The translations under genes were made by a program, and so were the position numbers. The notes beneath the pieces were generated by a model. It searched no databases and was not told where the DNA came from. It saw only the letters and a list, made by a program, of their open reading frames with translations. Shown here one piece after another: positions 56,105 through 64,000 of a stretch of 64,000 bases of DNA. Within the stretch, counting starts at the first letter, position 1; every line of letters begins with the position of its first letter. This stretch comes from Marinifilum_A sediminis (GTDB taxonomy: Bacteria; Bacteroidota; Bacteroidia; Bacteroidales; Marinifilaceae): assembly GCA_947496465.1 (NCBI GenBank), contig CANMCX010000001.1, positions 1-64,000 of the forward strand. Reading direction: 5' to 3'.

Positions 56105-57269
56105 ATTCCGGTGTTTTTAAAGTTTCACTTTTGTAGGTTGTTAGAGCCAAAAACATCCAGGCTTGAGCCCAACGGATGTATGGAATTTTTGTTTTGAATC
56201 GCTTCCCAGTTCTAAAAAAGAAGTAGCCTTGGTTACTTTGTAGCTCTTGAATTGTCCAATTCATCACTTTATTTACCAACTCATGATTGTTCTTAAATTT
56301 ATCCAGTTTACTTAAGGTAATTGGCAATTGCGCCGGACAGTGAATATCAATAGGGTAAACAGAATTGTTATAATATTTCGGTACTCCTTTGTTCGTAAAA
56401 AAGTTATTCAGGTAGTATTCTAAGCCCAATGATATTTGGGAATCAAATTCATAGTCTTCAGTATATTTTCTATAATCGGAAAGGGCTTCTAAATTAAAAC
56501 CAGTATGAAAATTATCTATCCAGGCATGATAAGGTAAAGTTCCATATGCCCAAGATCCATCTGAATTCTGATAATTAATGCAAAACTGCACCGATTTTTT
56601 TGCTGCAATTGCAAGCTCTTCCTCTTTTGTATAATGATATATTCGAGCTAACAATTTGCTTCCTAGTAAAGATGCATTAAACACTTTTGTTTCATCGAGA
56701 GGTGAATAGGAAAAACAAAAATCTCCATTCCCATCGTAGGATCGATGTAAATCATTTAACACAAAATCCTTTGTACTAATTGCTGTTTCAAGTAAGATTT
56801 TATCTCCTAAAATTTCGTAGGCATCTAGCAATGCATTTGCCACATAGGAAGTAACTACAACCGAAGGAGTGCCTTTAGGTTGAAAAAATGCTCGTGCCTG
56901 CCAATCGAAATTGTATCCCCAACAAGCACCCGACCAACCTGGGGATTTTAACTCTAACAGCTTTTTACTAAGAAAAAGTATCCGGGATCTTACCTCCTGT
57001 GTGCGATCAAATTGATAAAGCTTACAATAACCGCTAAGAAATAAACCAAGACCTTTTGGGTTATAAGCTTTTTTAATCCCCGCAAGATCCCGGAAATTAA
57101 TTGGATTTCTTTTAAAAGTTTGTATCCATACCAACCTCATTAGTCTGCTATTTCTTAAAAAAGGGACAGCCTGAAAGAGTTTAGAATTTAATCCATCGTA
57201 TGGATCCCAACCTTTATATTCCTGGTCTTCTATATATGCTCGTAGTTTTTCGAGACTTTCGTTTATCAT
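56067..57269 (-). CDS. Alpha/alpha-barrel-like protein of the polysaccharide operon, function unknown
   Basis: 400 residues without a signal peptide. Repeated helical pairs with aromatic turns (GSWAYGTLPYHAWIDNFHTGF, FSYSPLDETKVFNASLL, GYFFFRTGKRFKTKIPYIRWAQAWMF) look like the (alpha/alpha)6 toroid seen in glycosidases, epimerases and prenyltransferase-like proteins. Relatives in Bacteroidota capsule clusters are often mislabelled as delta-aminolevulinate dehydratase, and this protein shows no lysine or zinc motif of that enzyme. A sugar lyase, hydrolase or epimerase role on the lipid-linked oligosaccharide is possible. No catalytic residues can be named with confidence. It overlaps the WecG-like gene by 38 bases. 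Confidence 0.65.
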   Translation of the reverse strand: MINESLEKLRAYIEDQEYKGWDPYDGLNSKLFQAVPFLRNSRLMRLVWIQTFKRNPINFRDLAGIKKAYNPKGLGLFLSGYCKLYQFDRTQEVRSRILFLSKKLLELKSPGWSGACWGYNFDWQARAFFQPKGTPSVVVTSYVANALLDAYEILGDKILLETAISTKDFVLNDLHRSYDGNGDFCFSYSPLDETKVFNASLLGSKLLARIYHYTKEEELAIAAKKSVQFCINYQNSDGSWAYGTLPYHAWIDNFHTGFNLEALSDYRKYTEDYEFDSQISLGLEYYLNNFFTNKGVPKYYNNSVYPIDIHCPAQLPITLSKLDKFKNNHELVNKVMNWTIQELQSNQGYFFFRTGKRFKTKIPYIRWAQAWMFLALTTYKSETLKTPEYEKENYDNELAG

Positions 57270-57279
57270 GTAAATTGAA

Positions 57280-58356
57280 CTAAAGTTGATGGATGCGATT
57301 CACCATTTCGCTCATGGTCAGAAAATCAATTTTCTTTTTCTTCGATTGCTGAATCAAATAATCAATGGCATCGGAATAGTAAAAATCCTTTGGATGCCCA
57401 ACCAAAACAAAGGGATGAAATTTATAATCCGATTTGGCTTGAACCTGTCGTGCTTTCTTTAAAAAGTTCTTCATTTTAGATTTCGAGAACAAGCAAAAAT
57501 CCCAGGTTACAGCCTCTTTTTCAAAAATCTGTTTTAAAGTTTCAAACTTGGATTTTCGCACACTATTATTTTTAAATTTCTCGATGGAGTGGACTTTGTT
57601 ATGCAAGGCAGATTTCACTCTTACCAAATCGTATTTTTTAAATCTTCTTATTTTTTGAGCAAATACAGGTACTTCTAAAAAATCACTCTTGCTGGCATTA
57701 ACTGAAAGAAGCGAACCGTTTGCGTACCAATAAGGCAAGCTATCCTTAACAGATGAATAGTTGTAACGTGAAAGTGCACCATTAGCTACTCCACCATAAT
57801 AAACCGAGCTGTCGGCAATAAAATCATTCTCCTTAAGTACCCTTAACAATCTTTCAGATGGATCGATATTGTATCCTCCCGCTCGTAATATATTGCATCT
57901 ATAATCCAGATTTACCGGATGAAGAATGGATTCTATCTCCTCTCTCCCCTTTCGAATCAGGTCACCCAATCCCATGCTAATTGTCTCATCAACCCGATCC
58001 GGTACTTCGGGTAACCGCCAATACTTCATGTTAAGAACCCATTCTTCGTTTTCATATTTGGCATCTATCCATTGAGGATGAATATGCAGTTGAATATCGT
58101 GTCCATATTCGTGTGCCTTCCTAATTTGTTCCTCCATGGCTAAAGCAGGATTGCTTTTATAGCCCATATGCTCTCCTTTATCGTAATTCTCTTTGATTTT
58201 CCAATATTCAACAACCTCAAAAAAAATGGTGAGTTTTATATCATGCTCAGCGCAAATATTCAACAATCGATAGGTTGGTTCAATAATATGCTGAAACACA
58301 TCTCCTTTTCCAGAACCAAAAAGTTCGTAATCGAGTGTAAGACAAAGATTGGTCAT
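57280..58356 (-). CDS. NodB-like polysaccharide deacetylase family protein (divergent)
   Basis: 358 residues, cytoplasmic. The deacetylase-like barrel is seen from the opening strand LCLTLDYELFGSG, where Asp8 is in place of the usual DD pair, and from GHDIQLHIHPQWIDA, where the two histidines match the metal-binding H-x-H variant of this fold. Other family-like blocks are LRAGGYNIDPSERLLRVLKEN and FHPFVLVGHPKDFYYSDAIDYL. The fold suggests removal of an N- or O-acetyl group from a sugar in the pathway, but the altered metal site makes substrate and activity uncertain. It starts 79 bases after the ATP-grasp gene stops and lies 10 bases before the toroid-like gene. Confidence 0.75.
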   Translation of the reverse strand: MTNLCLTLDYELFGSGKGDVFQHIIEPTYRLLNICAEHDIKLTIFFEVVEYWKIKENYDKGEHMGYKSNPALAMEEQIRKAHEYGHDIQLHIHPQWIDAKYENEEWVLNMKYWRLPEVPDRVDETISMGLGDLIRKGREEIESILHPVNLDYRCNILRAGGYNIDPSERLLRVLKENDFIADSSVYYGGVANGALSRYNYSSVKDSLPYWYANGSLLSVNASKSDFLEVPVFAQKIRRFKKYDLVRVKSALHNKVHSIEKFKNNSVRKSKFETLKQIFEKEAVTWDFCLFSKSKMKNFLKKARQVQAKSDYKFHPFVLVGHPKDFYYSDAIDYLIQQSKKKKIDFLTMSEMVNRIHQL

Positions 58357-58435
58357 TATTCTTCCGATGGATTGTTTATTCTTCTTATTAGCAGTTTACT
58401 TCTTCCAACTTTCTGATATTCTTTCAAGTTATGCT

Positions 58436-59524
58436 CTATCGCTTCATTTGATAGAAAAATGGAATAGGATCATTAATGTCCCACACATCGAAAGTCCGAT
58501 TTTCAAAATCGAAAACAAGCTTTAACATATGAAAAACTGAAGCTGGTTTTTTAAAAATCAACACCATATCTCGTAAGAAATTAATCCATTTTACTGGTTT
58601 TTTATTCTTGAATGATTCGGCTTTTTCGCCCATTACAACCAGCATTAAATCGGGGTATTTCTTTTTCATTATTTTAATGAATCCAAATGGTCGTGGGTTT
58701 ACTTCCAGCAAGTAGAGCTTACCATCTTTAATCTTAAATTCCACATCTAAAAAACCAGTAAACTGTGTTTGATAAATTAAGGCAAAAGCTGCATTCTTTA
58801 TCTCCGAAGCGAAAGAACCAGTATACTCTTCCACCACCGATGAAACACCAGAACGAAAGTGTCTTACTTCGTTAACACAGATATCCAGTTTCACTTCCCC
58901 ATCAATAACATAGGCGCCATATGAAAAGTTATTTCTTAAATCTGAACCCAAATAATCCTGACTTACTAATGCTTCTTTTTCCTTCTCGGATAACTTGCTA
59001 ATTAAATCCCTCAATTCATTCGCATTCTTAACACAGGTTGTTTTAAAACGAGGTTTCTCGAACAAATAAATATCTCTGTTCCATTTTATGATTTGAGGAT
59101 AGTTTAGCTCCTCCAATTGAATATTTATATCGCTTAATAAAACTGATTTGGGATATAAAACATCAACACTATGCGCCAATTGATAAGTTTCCATTTTGCT
59201 CATCAATTTACCAACCGATTGAGCATTACTTGGAAAAACATTGAATAATTTTGTAAAATCAGAAAAATGATTCATCAGAAATGAAAGGTAAAAACCACTG
59301 GCTACGAAACATTTCATCTTGGAATTATCCGATGCAATGCGTCTTAATTCTATTACTAAATTCTCTTCGGTCTCGACAAATACTTTTTTAGCATACTTTG
59401 AATGCATAGCGATCTCACTATTTCGACCAATTAAAGTTACATCATGATTTAGACGACATAGCTCGCGAACCAAAAATAAAGCCTGAGGTCCGGCACCAAT
59501 AATTAAGATATTTTCAGCATTCAT
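58436..59524 (-). CDS. ATP-grasp family ligase-like protein
   Basis: 362 residues. The N-terminal pre-ATP-grasp domain starts as a Rossmann-like strand (NILIIGAGPQALFLVRELCRL). The ATP-grasp core includes YPQIIKWNRDIYLF, a substrate loop QDYLGSDLRNNFSYG and the metal-binding ELNPR-type motif in YLLEVNPRPFGFIK. These enzymes activate a carboxylate with ATP and join it to an amine or other nucleophile through an acyl-phosphate. In a polysaccharide operon it may add an amino acid or build an amide on a sugar (inference). It lies 10 bases after the first CapK-like gene. Confidence 0.8.
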   Translation of the reverse strand: MNAENILIIGAGPQALFLVRELCRLNHDVTLIGRNSEIAMHSKYAKKVFVETEENLVIELRRIASDNSKMKCFVASGFYLSFLMNHFSDFTKLFNVFPSNAQSVGKLMSKMETYQLAHSVDVLYPKSVLLSDINIQLEELNYPQIIKWNRDIYLFEKPRFKTTCVKNANELRDLISKLSEKEKEALVSQDYLGSDLRNNFSYGAYVIDGEVKLDICVNEVRHFRSGVSSVVEEYTGSFASEIKNAAFALIYQTQFTGFLDVEFKIKDGKLYLLEVNPRPFGFIKIMKKKYPDLMLVVMGEKAESFKNKKPVKWINFLRDMVLIFKKPASVFHMLKLVFDFENRTFDVWDINDPIPFFYQMKR

Positions 59525-59534
59525 ATTTCAATGT

Positions 59535-60800
59535 CTATTTCAAATTTGACACTACCAGATTGAATTTTCCTTTTTCAGTACGAATCAATTGTTCCGTTTC
59601 TATTTCATTAAAGAGTATTTCACATTCATCGCCCAGTAAATCTCTTAGATTTGCTTTTATACCACTCAATTCGCTTCTTCCGAATTTTTTATCGGGAATT
59701 AAATTAACTTTTATTTCTCCTACCGAATCTTGTATTATCTGAGCTGCGAGAAGTTGTTTTGCTTTCTTAAAAGCCAAATCGAGACGACCAATTCTCTGAC
59801 CGTTCTTTAAAAGAATGTAATCATCATCTCTTCCTTCAATTTTCTGAACAACACATGTCCCATTACTTGTCGGTGAGAGTTGAATTACATCATCAACTTT
59901 GTATCGAATAAGCGGAAAAGCAGAATTGATAAAACCTGTAGTTATTAAATGATTGTCTTTTACTTCGGTGTGAGAATACATTGGAAATTCTCGGTACAAA
60001 TTGTCTTCAAACTGTCCAAAAGCAACTGTTTGTTCCGCATTGCCATACCAATCAAATATTTTCGTATTTAAAACACGTTCAACAATTTCTTTTTGAAAAT
60101 CGTGTAAAACTTCAGAGGAAGTAAATGCAATTGGAATATCCAATTTCAAATCCTTTTTATACAATTCGGTTGCCAAAATATGCATTGAACTAGGATAAGC
60201 TTTGATTACTTTCGGCTTAAAATCCGAAATCAATTTGTAATATTCCTCAATTCTGTTTCCATTCAAATGAAAGGAAGACAGGTACAAAACATTATTCGTT
60301 TTATCGTAATAGGAAAATGTATTTCTGTCTAAAGTTCCGCGAAGAGATACAACAGGATCTCCCAACTGATAACCATGCATTTGCTGAAAATAATGTCCGT
60401 AGGCATACTCTTTTATGGTTGAAGAGAAATCTCTATAAACCTGCAATGGCGTACCGGTTGTTCCACTCGAATAGGCTTTAAAAACACAAAGTCGCGATTT
60501 AGCCAACATGGCTTTTGCATACTCTCGTATTTCTTTTTTTTCGATTATCGGCACTTTTGAAATATCCGATAAATCTTTAATCGAATGAATTGTTAAACCC
60601 TTACTTCTATACAAATTCTTATAAAAAACAGTATTCTTAAATGCATTTCGATACTGATTTACAAAAGCTTCACTTTTAAGCTCCAGAATCTCAGATTTAG
60701 ATTTTTGACTCAATTCAATAATCCGCCTCAATTCTTTCTCGAATCCACCTCCGAATTTAATTTTGTAAGCAATAAGATCTTTTATTAGCTGAACTGCCAT
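59535..60800 (-). CDS. CapK/PaaK-like adenylate-forming enzyme (copy 1)
   Basis: 421 residues of the phenylacetate-CoA ligase-like branch of the ANL superfamily. The ATP-binding P-loop is AYSSGTTGTPLQVYRD, followed by AYPSSMHILATELY, FTSSEVLHDFQ, DWYGNAEQTVAFGQ and FPLIRYKVDDVIQL. Such proteins (CapK) occur in capsule gene clusters and are thought to activate an acid by adenylation. It is a close paralog of the next gene upstream, with the same opening (KIKFGGGFEKELRRI versus KIKFGIGFERELKRI). No acyl carrier or CoA-dependent partner is visible nearby. Confidence 0.85.
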   Translation of the reverse strand: MAVQLIKDLIAYKIKFGGGFEKELRRIIELSQKSKSEILELKSEAFVNQYRNAFKNTVFYKNLYRSKGLTIHSIKDLSDISKVPIIEKKEIREYAKAMLAKSRLCVFKAYSSGTTGTPLQVYRDFSSTIKEYAYGHYFQQMHGYQLGDPVVSLRGTLDRNTFSYYDKTNNVLYLSSFHLNGNRIEEYYKLISDFKPKVIKAYPSSMHILATELYKKDLKLDIPIAFTSSEVLHDFQKEIVERVLNTKIFDWYGNAEQTVAFGQFEDNLYREFPMYSHTEVKDNHLITTGFINSAFPLIRYKVDDVIQLSPTSNGTCVVQKIEGRDDDYILLKNGQRIGRLDLAFKKAKQLLAAQIIQDSVGEIKVNLIPDKKFGRSELSGIKANLRDLLGDECEILFNEIETEQLIRTEKGKFNLVVSNLK

Positions 60801-60835
60801 ATTATCGATAGAGTTATAGTATCAAATCTTTTTTA

Positions 60836-62164
60836 TCAACTTGCGTCAATCTCATTAAGAATCTTTTGTGCTGTTGAATCCTTATCCTTAGTATCTAAAT
60901 AGGAAACCATTAAATTGAATTTGCCCGCAGCCGTTTTAATAATCTGATCCTCACAAATTTCATTATAATGAATCTTACAATCATCACCCAACAACTGATT
61001 GAGATTACCTAACAATTCATTCTTATTTTCAGTTGTGAATCCAAAGCCAGGAATTATATTCAAGTCGATTTCACCTGCTACTTTTTGTACGATCTGAGCA
61101 GAAAAAATATTCTTAACATTATTAAAATTGAAGGCATGATCGAGTAAACCAATTTGTTGTCCGTTCTTTAGTAAAACATACTGATTGTCGCGACCTAAAA
61201 TACTACTGGTACAACATCGAATGCAACTGCTATCGCATTTCAGTTTAATTACATCATCAATTTTATATCGAATCAAGGGAAAGGATTTGTTTATAAATCC
61301 TGTTGTGATGATATGATTATCACGCACTTCGATATGACCATACAAGGGAACATCCTGATACAAATCTTTTTTCACCTGTCCCAATGCGATGGTTTGCTCC
61401 GAATTACCATACCAATCCATTAATTTGGTATGCAGCACTTTTTCAATTATCCGTCTTTGAAAATCATGCAATACTTCTGATGATGTGAATGCCAAAGGGA
61501 TATTTAAATTCAAACCTTTTTTATACAATTCTGTAGACAAAATTTGTAACGAACTTGGATATGCCTTCACCACTTTTGGTTCAAAATCACGAATCAATTC
61601 ATAGTATTTCAGAATATTTTTTTCGTTGAGATTATAACTAGACAAATGCAAGGTGTTTAATGATTTGTCATACCTAAAAATTTCATCTTTATCCAAATCT
61701 CCTTTTATGGAGATTACCTTATCACCCAAATTATATCCATGAATATTCTGAAAATGATATCCATAAGAATACTCCTTACAAACCGATAGATAATCTCTGT
61801 AAAGCTTTAAAGGCGAACCCGTGGTACCACTGGTATATGCTTTATACAAAAACAATCGATTTGTGGTCAACAAATCATCTACTCTATGCCTGATGTCCTC
61901 CTTGGTTATTATTGGAATTTTTTCAGCATCATCAATTGATTTTACTGAATTTAGGTTTAAACCGTGTTTGCGATACAATTCATTATAAAATTTTGAATGT
62001 AAAAATGCATTACGGTATTGTTTTACGAACTCTTTGTGTTTTAAATCTGATAATTGAGATTCACTAATTGAGTATAACTCCTTAATTCTTTTTAATTCTC
62101 TTTCAAATCCTATTCCGAATTTAATTTTGCTCAAAAAGTAATCCCTTATTCCCTTGTAATTCAT
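60836..62164 (-). CDS. CapK/PaaK-like adenylate-forming enzyme (copy 2)
   Basis: 442 residues. The motif order is the same as in copy 1: AYTSGTTGSPLKLYRD, AYPSSLQILSTELY, FTSSEVLHDFQ, DWYGNSEQTIALGQ, FPLIRYKIDDVIKL. Differences: a Cys-containing insertion (CDSSCIRCCTSS) in place of the shorter loop of copy 1, and a longer C-terminal tail. The insertion has four cysteines close together. Its first 44 bases overlap the glycosyltransferase gene, and the start is supported by the match to copy 1. Two copies side by side could act on different acids or be redundant. Confidence 0.85.
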   Translation of the reverse strand: MNYKGIRDYFLSKIKFGIGFERELKRIKELYSISESQLSDLKHKEFVKQYRNAFLHSKFYNELYRKHGLNLNSVKSIDDAEKIPIITKEDIRHRVDDLLTTNRLFLYKAYTSGTTGSPLKLYRDYLSVCKEYSYGYHFQNIHGYNLGDKVISIKGDLDKDEIFRYDKSLNTLHLSSYNLNEKNILKYYELIRDFEPKVVKAYPSSLQILSTELYKKGLNLNIPLAFTSSEVLHDFQRRIIEKVLHTKLMDWYGNSEQTIALGQVKKDLYQDVPLYGHIEVRDNHIITTGFINKSFPLIRYKIDDVIKLKCDSSCIRCCTSSILGRDNQYVLLKNGQQIGLLDHAFNFNNVKNIFSAQIVQKVAGEIDLNIIPGFGFTTENKNELLGNLNQLLGDDCKIHYNEICEDQIIKTAAGKFNLMVSYLDTKDKDSTAQKILNEIDAS

Positions 62165-63203
62165 GGTAGATTGAGAATAATGATTTTAATACGCTTTGTG
62201 GATAATAGTCAACAACAGCTTTGCTCGACTTTTGTGAATAGATATCACAGAGATCTTTATTGGTCATTAGTTTTTCAATTGCATTTTTAATGGCTATCTG
62301 ATTTCCAGGTTCAATTAATATGCCATTGCGGCTTTTATAAATCAAATCCGGAATGCCTCCCACTTTACTCGATATAATCGGCAATCCATAACTCATAGCT
62401 TCCAAAATTGATAAGGGTAACCCTTCCTTATAAGATGGTAAAATAAAGGCATTGGATGATCGAAACAACTGCTCTTTTTTTTCAGAATCAGCCCAGCCTT
62501 CAAATTGGACTATATCTTTCACTTTCCATTTTTCAATGGTTTCCTTAAAGCGATCCACTTCTCCATTACCAGCCACTTTCAATTCCAATTTTCCTTCGAA
62601 TAAGTCTCGATTTTTAGCAATTACTTTAATCAAATCAAAAATTCCTTTGTTATCACCTATTAAACCCAAAAAGAACAGAATAAACTTACCCTCCTTTTCA
62701 TTTCTTTCAGTGGTAACGGGTGGAATTATCATGTTGTTTACAATTTCAATTCGTCTGCTTTTAAAAGCGCTTGCGAAAAAATGCTTCCATTTCTCCGATA
62801 AGCAAACCAAAACATCTGATGAATTGATTACATAACGAACACGCTTTTGAATAAAAGGGGAAGATTTAAGATAGAAATCCCGAAAACCTCCTCCATGTAC
62901 ATGATAGATTATCTTTTTAGTAAAGAAAATTCGAGCTATAGAAAACAAGATGTATTTTCTGTAGAAGCTTCCTTTTGAAGCTCCATGAATGTGCAATATT
63001 TTAATATCCCTGTCTTTTAACAATCGAATAATGAATTCCAAAACACAAATTGGAAACCAAAGCGTGTTCAAAAACTTAGACTCATACTTATGAGTTACCA
63101 AAACCTTAAAGTCGGTCATATACCGAGAGTAATTGTTAACACATAAACCAATTCCTCCCTTACTGTTTTGATTTCCCGGAGCTATGTAAAGTACTTCTTT
63201 CAT
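62121..63203 (-). CDS. Glycosyltransferase family 4 protein
   Basis: 360 residues, GT-B fold. The N-terminal domain starts VLYIAPGNQNSKGGIGLCVNNY and has HVHGGGFRDFYLKS. The C-terminal nucleotide-sugar domain has FFLGLIGDNKGIFDLI, VAGNGEVDRF and the retaining GT4 signature PSYKEGLPLSILEAMSYGLPII followed by SKVGGIPDLI. It adds a hexose-type sugar to the growing repeat unit. The 3' end overlaps the CapK-like gene by 44 bases. It is the only GT4 enzyme in the visible part of the operon, so others must be beyond the right edge. Confidence 0.92.
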   Translation of the reverse strand: MKEVLYIAPGNQNSKGGIGLCVNNYSRYMTDFKVLVTHKYESKFLNTLWFPICVLEFIIRLLKDRDIKILHIHGASKGSFYRKYILFSIARIFFTKKIIYHVHGGGFRDFYLKSSPFIQKRVRYVINSSDVLVCLSEKWKHFFASAFKSRRIEIVNNMIIPPVTTERNEKEGKFILFFLGLIGDNKGIFDLIKVIAKNRDLFEGKLELKVAGNGEVDRFKETIEKWKVKDIVQFEGWADSEKKEQLFRSSNAFILPSYKEGLPLSILEAMSYGLPIISSKVGGIPDLIYKSRNGILIEPGNQIAIKNAIEKLMTNKDLCDIYSQKSSKAVVDYYPQSVLKSLFSIYHELQGNKGLLFEQN

Positions 63204-63221
63204 TAAATAATTCAGTTTTAC

Positions 63222-64000
63222 CTACGTTTTTGAAAAATTAATTTTTAATATTCGATATGGACTTCTTATTAGTTTAAAAGGCTGAACAAATCGATGCCAA
63301 ACTCCTAACATTCGTGCAATATTCTCATAGGTTCCTCCATTCGAATTTATAGACACCCTGGGTATTTGAAATACATCTCCTTCAATTGACAGATTCGGAT
63401 TGGTTGTGAATGCCATTTTATATCCGCATTCCTTCAATAAATTGATATCTCTTTGATCAAAATCCCCATTGGGATAAGAGAAAGATTGTATTTCTGTATC
63501 TAACCATTTTTCCAGTGTTTTCTTAGATTCCCGATATTCAAAATCCAACTCTTCATTTGAACAATTAAGAGTAATTGGATGATGGTAAGTATGAGAACCA
63601 ATTGTGATTAAAGGATGTTTATTGAAGCTCTTTAGTTCGTTTAAATCAACACACGACCTTTTCAAATCATATTTTGATATGGCGGAATTAATAAGCTGTA
63701 ATCGTTCCGAATTTGAAATTTTCTTTAAATCTTCAACACTTAAAAAATTTATATTATCAGTCAAAACTGCCGGAGTGTATTCCCACCAAAAATTTCCTGT
63801 AACAACTGGCTCTACCGGAATAAAAAAGGAGACTGGGATTTGGTATTTCTCTATTGTCTTAATCAATTTCAAATTCCCTTTCCATCCATCGTCAAAGGAA
63901 ATAAACACCATTCTCTCCAAAATAGAATAACTTTCCTCTACAATTTCTAAATACTCTTTTTCGGATATAAATTTGAATTGGTAAGCTTTAAGAAATCTTA
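63222..64000 (-). CDS. NodB-like polysaccharide deacetylase, 5' end outside the window
   Basis: The metal-site motif FDDGW, the catalytic GSHTYHHP (HxxxH-type) and SFSYPNGDFD are clear. The first in-frame ATG is at 63911 and a TTG is at 63920, but the frame stays open to the right edge. The extra residues (ending KFISEKEYLEIVEESYSILER just before MVFISFDDGW) look like the usual first helix and strand of this family. The gene therefore begins beyond position 64000 and only its 3' part is seen. It probably deacetylates an N-acetyl sugar in the repeat unit, on the lipid-linked intermediate or polymer. The catalytic residues are intact, unlike the divergent deacetylase-like protein at 57.3-58.4 kb. 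Confidence 0.85.
   Translation of the reverse strand, partial: RFLKAYQFKFISEKEYLEIVEESYSILERMVFISFDDGWKGNLKLIKTIEKYQIPVSFFIPVEPVVTGNFWWEYTPAVLTDNINFLSVEDLKKISNSERLQLINSAISKYDLKRSCVDLNELKSFNKHPLITIGSHTYHHPITLNCSNEELDFEYRESKKTLEKWLDTEIQSFSYPNGDFDQRDINLLKECGYKMAFTTNPNLSIEGDVFQIPRVSINSNGGTYENIARMLGVWHRFVQPFKLIRSPYRILKINFSKT

Noticed and set aside
56067..57269. Delta-aminolevulinic acid dehydratase
   Set aside because: The catalytic lysines and metal-site pattern of that enzyme are not seen; the context is polysaccharide synthesis.

Overview
This 64 kb, AT-rich window comes from the chromosome of a member of the Bacteroidota, probably a marine or anaerobic Bacteroidales (Marinifilaceae-like; the family is a guess from gene style only). 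The evidence is three SusC/RagA receptors, two SusD lipoproteins, two ECF sigma/FecR pairs, TAnnTTTG promoter boxes and a Wza/Wzc/WcaJ-type polysaccharide operon. Every recognised gene except one RNA helicase (48.7-50.0 kb) is on the minus strand. I saw no rRNA, tRNA, CRISPR array, insertion sequence or prophage.

Layout. (1) 0.3-4.0 kb: intracellular sulfur/thiol genes, in transcription order L-cysteine desulfidase-like, thioredoxin reductase, cysteine synthase-like. (2) 4.3-26.8 kb: a long locus built around import and disulfide chemistry, in transcription order ECF sigma, FecR, SusC with an STN domain, a kelch-like lipoprotein, a second SusC, SusD, two tandem secreted thioredoxins, a TlpA-like lipoprotein, a secreted SRPBCC protein, a stand-alone DsbD-alpha domain, full-length DsbD and an M16 peptidase. 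(3) 27.0-34.1 kb: a PaaE-like reductase, a POT-type transporter and the anaerobic glycerol-3-phosphate dehydrogenase operon glpABC with a readable promoter and operator-like repeats. (4) 34.9-45.7 kb: a second ECF sigma/FecR/SusC/SusD locus with a metallopeptidase-like lipoprotein whose zinc motif is destroyed, and a large HExxHxxGxxH protease. (5) 45.9-50.5 kb: threonine dehydrogenase, an orphan type III-like DNA methyltransferase, a DbpA-like helicase and a small HAD phosphatase. (6) 50.6-64.0 kb: an exopolysaccharide/capsule operon that runs off the right edge.

How the genes fit together. Loci 2 and 4 both look like peptide or protein acquisition systems rather than glycan PULs: no glycoside hydrolase is present, but peptidases are. 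Locus 2 adds an unusually complete envelope electron chain. DsbD can carry electrons from cytoplasmic thioredoxin (kept reduced by the TrxB at 2 kb) to several secreted CxxC proteins, while the cysteine desulfidase can degrade imported cysteine. The two DsbD-alpha genes share an identical bipartite upstream motif with exact spacing that resembles an ECF promoter. In both sigma/FecR loci a hairpin separates the sigma/fecR unit from the receptor. The polysaccharide operon carries tandem CapK-like adenylate-forming enzymes, an ATP-grasp protein and two NodB-like proteins, which suggests a non-sugar substituent on the polymer.
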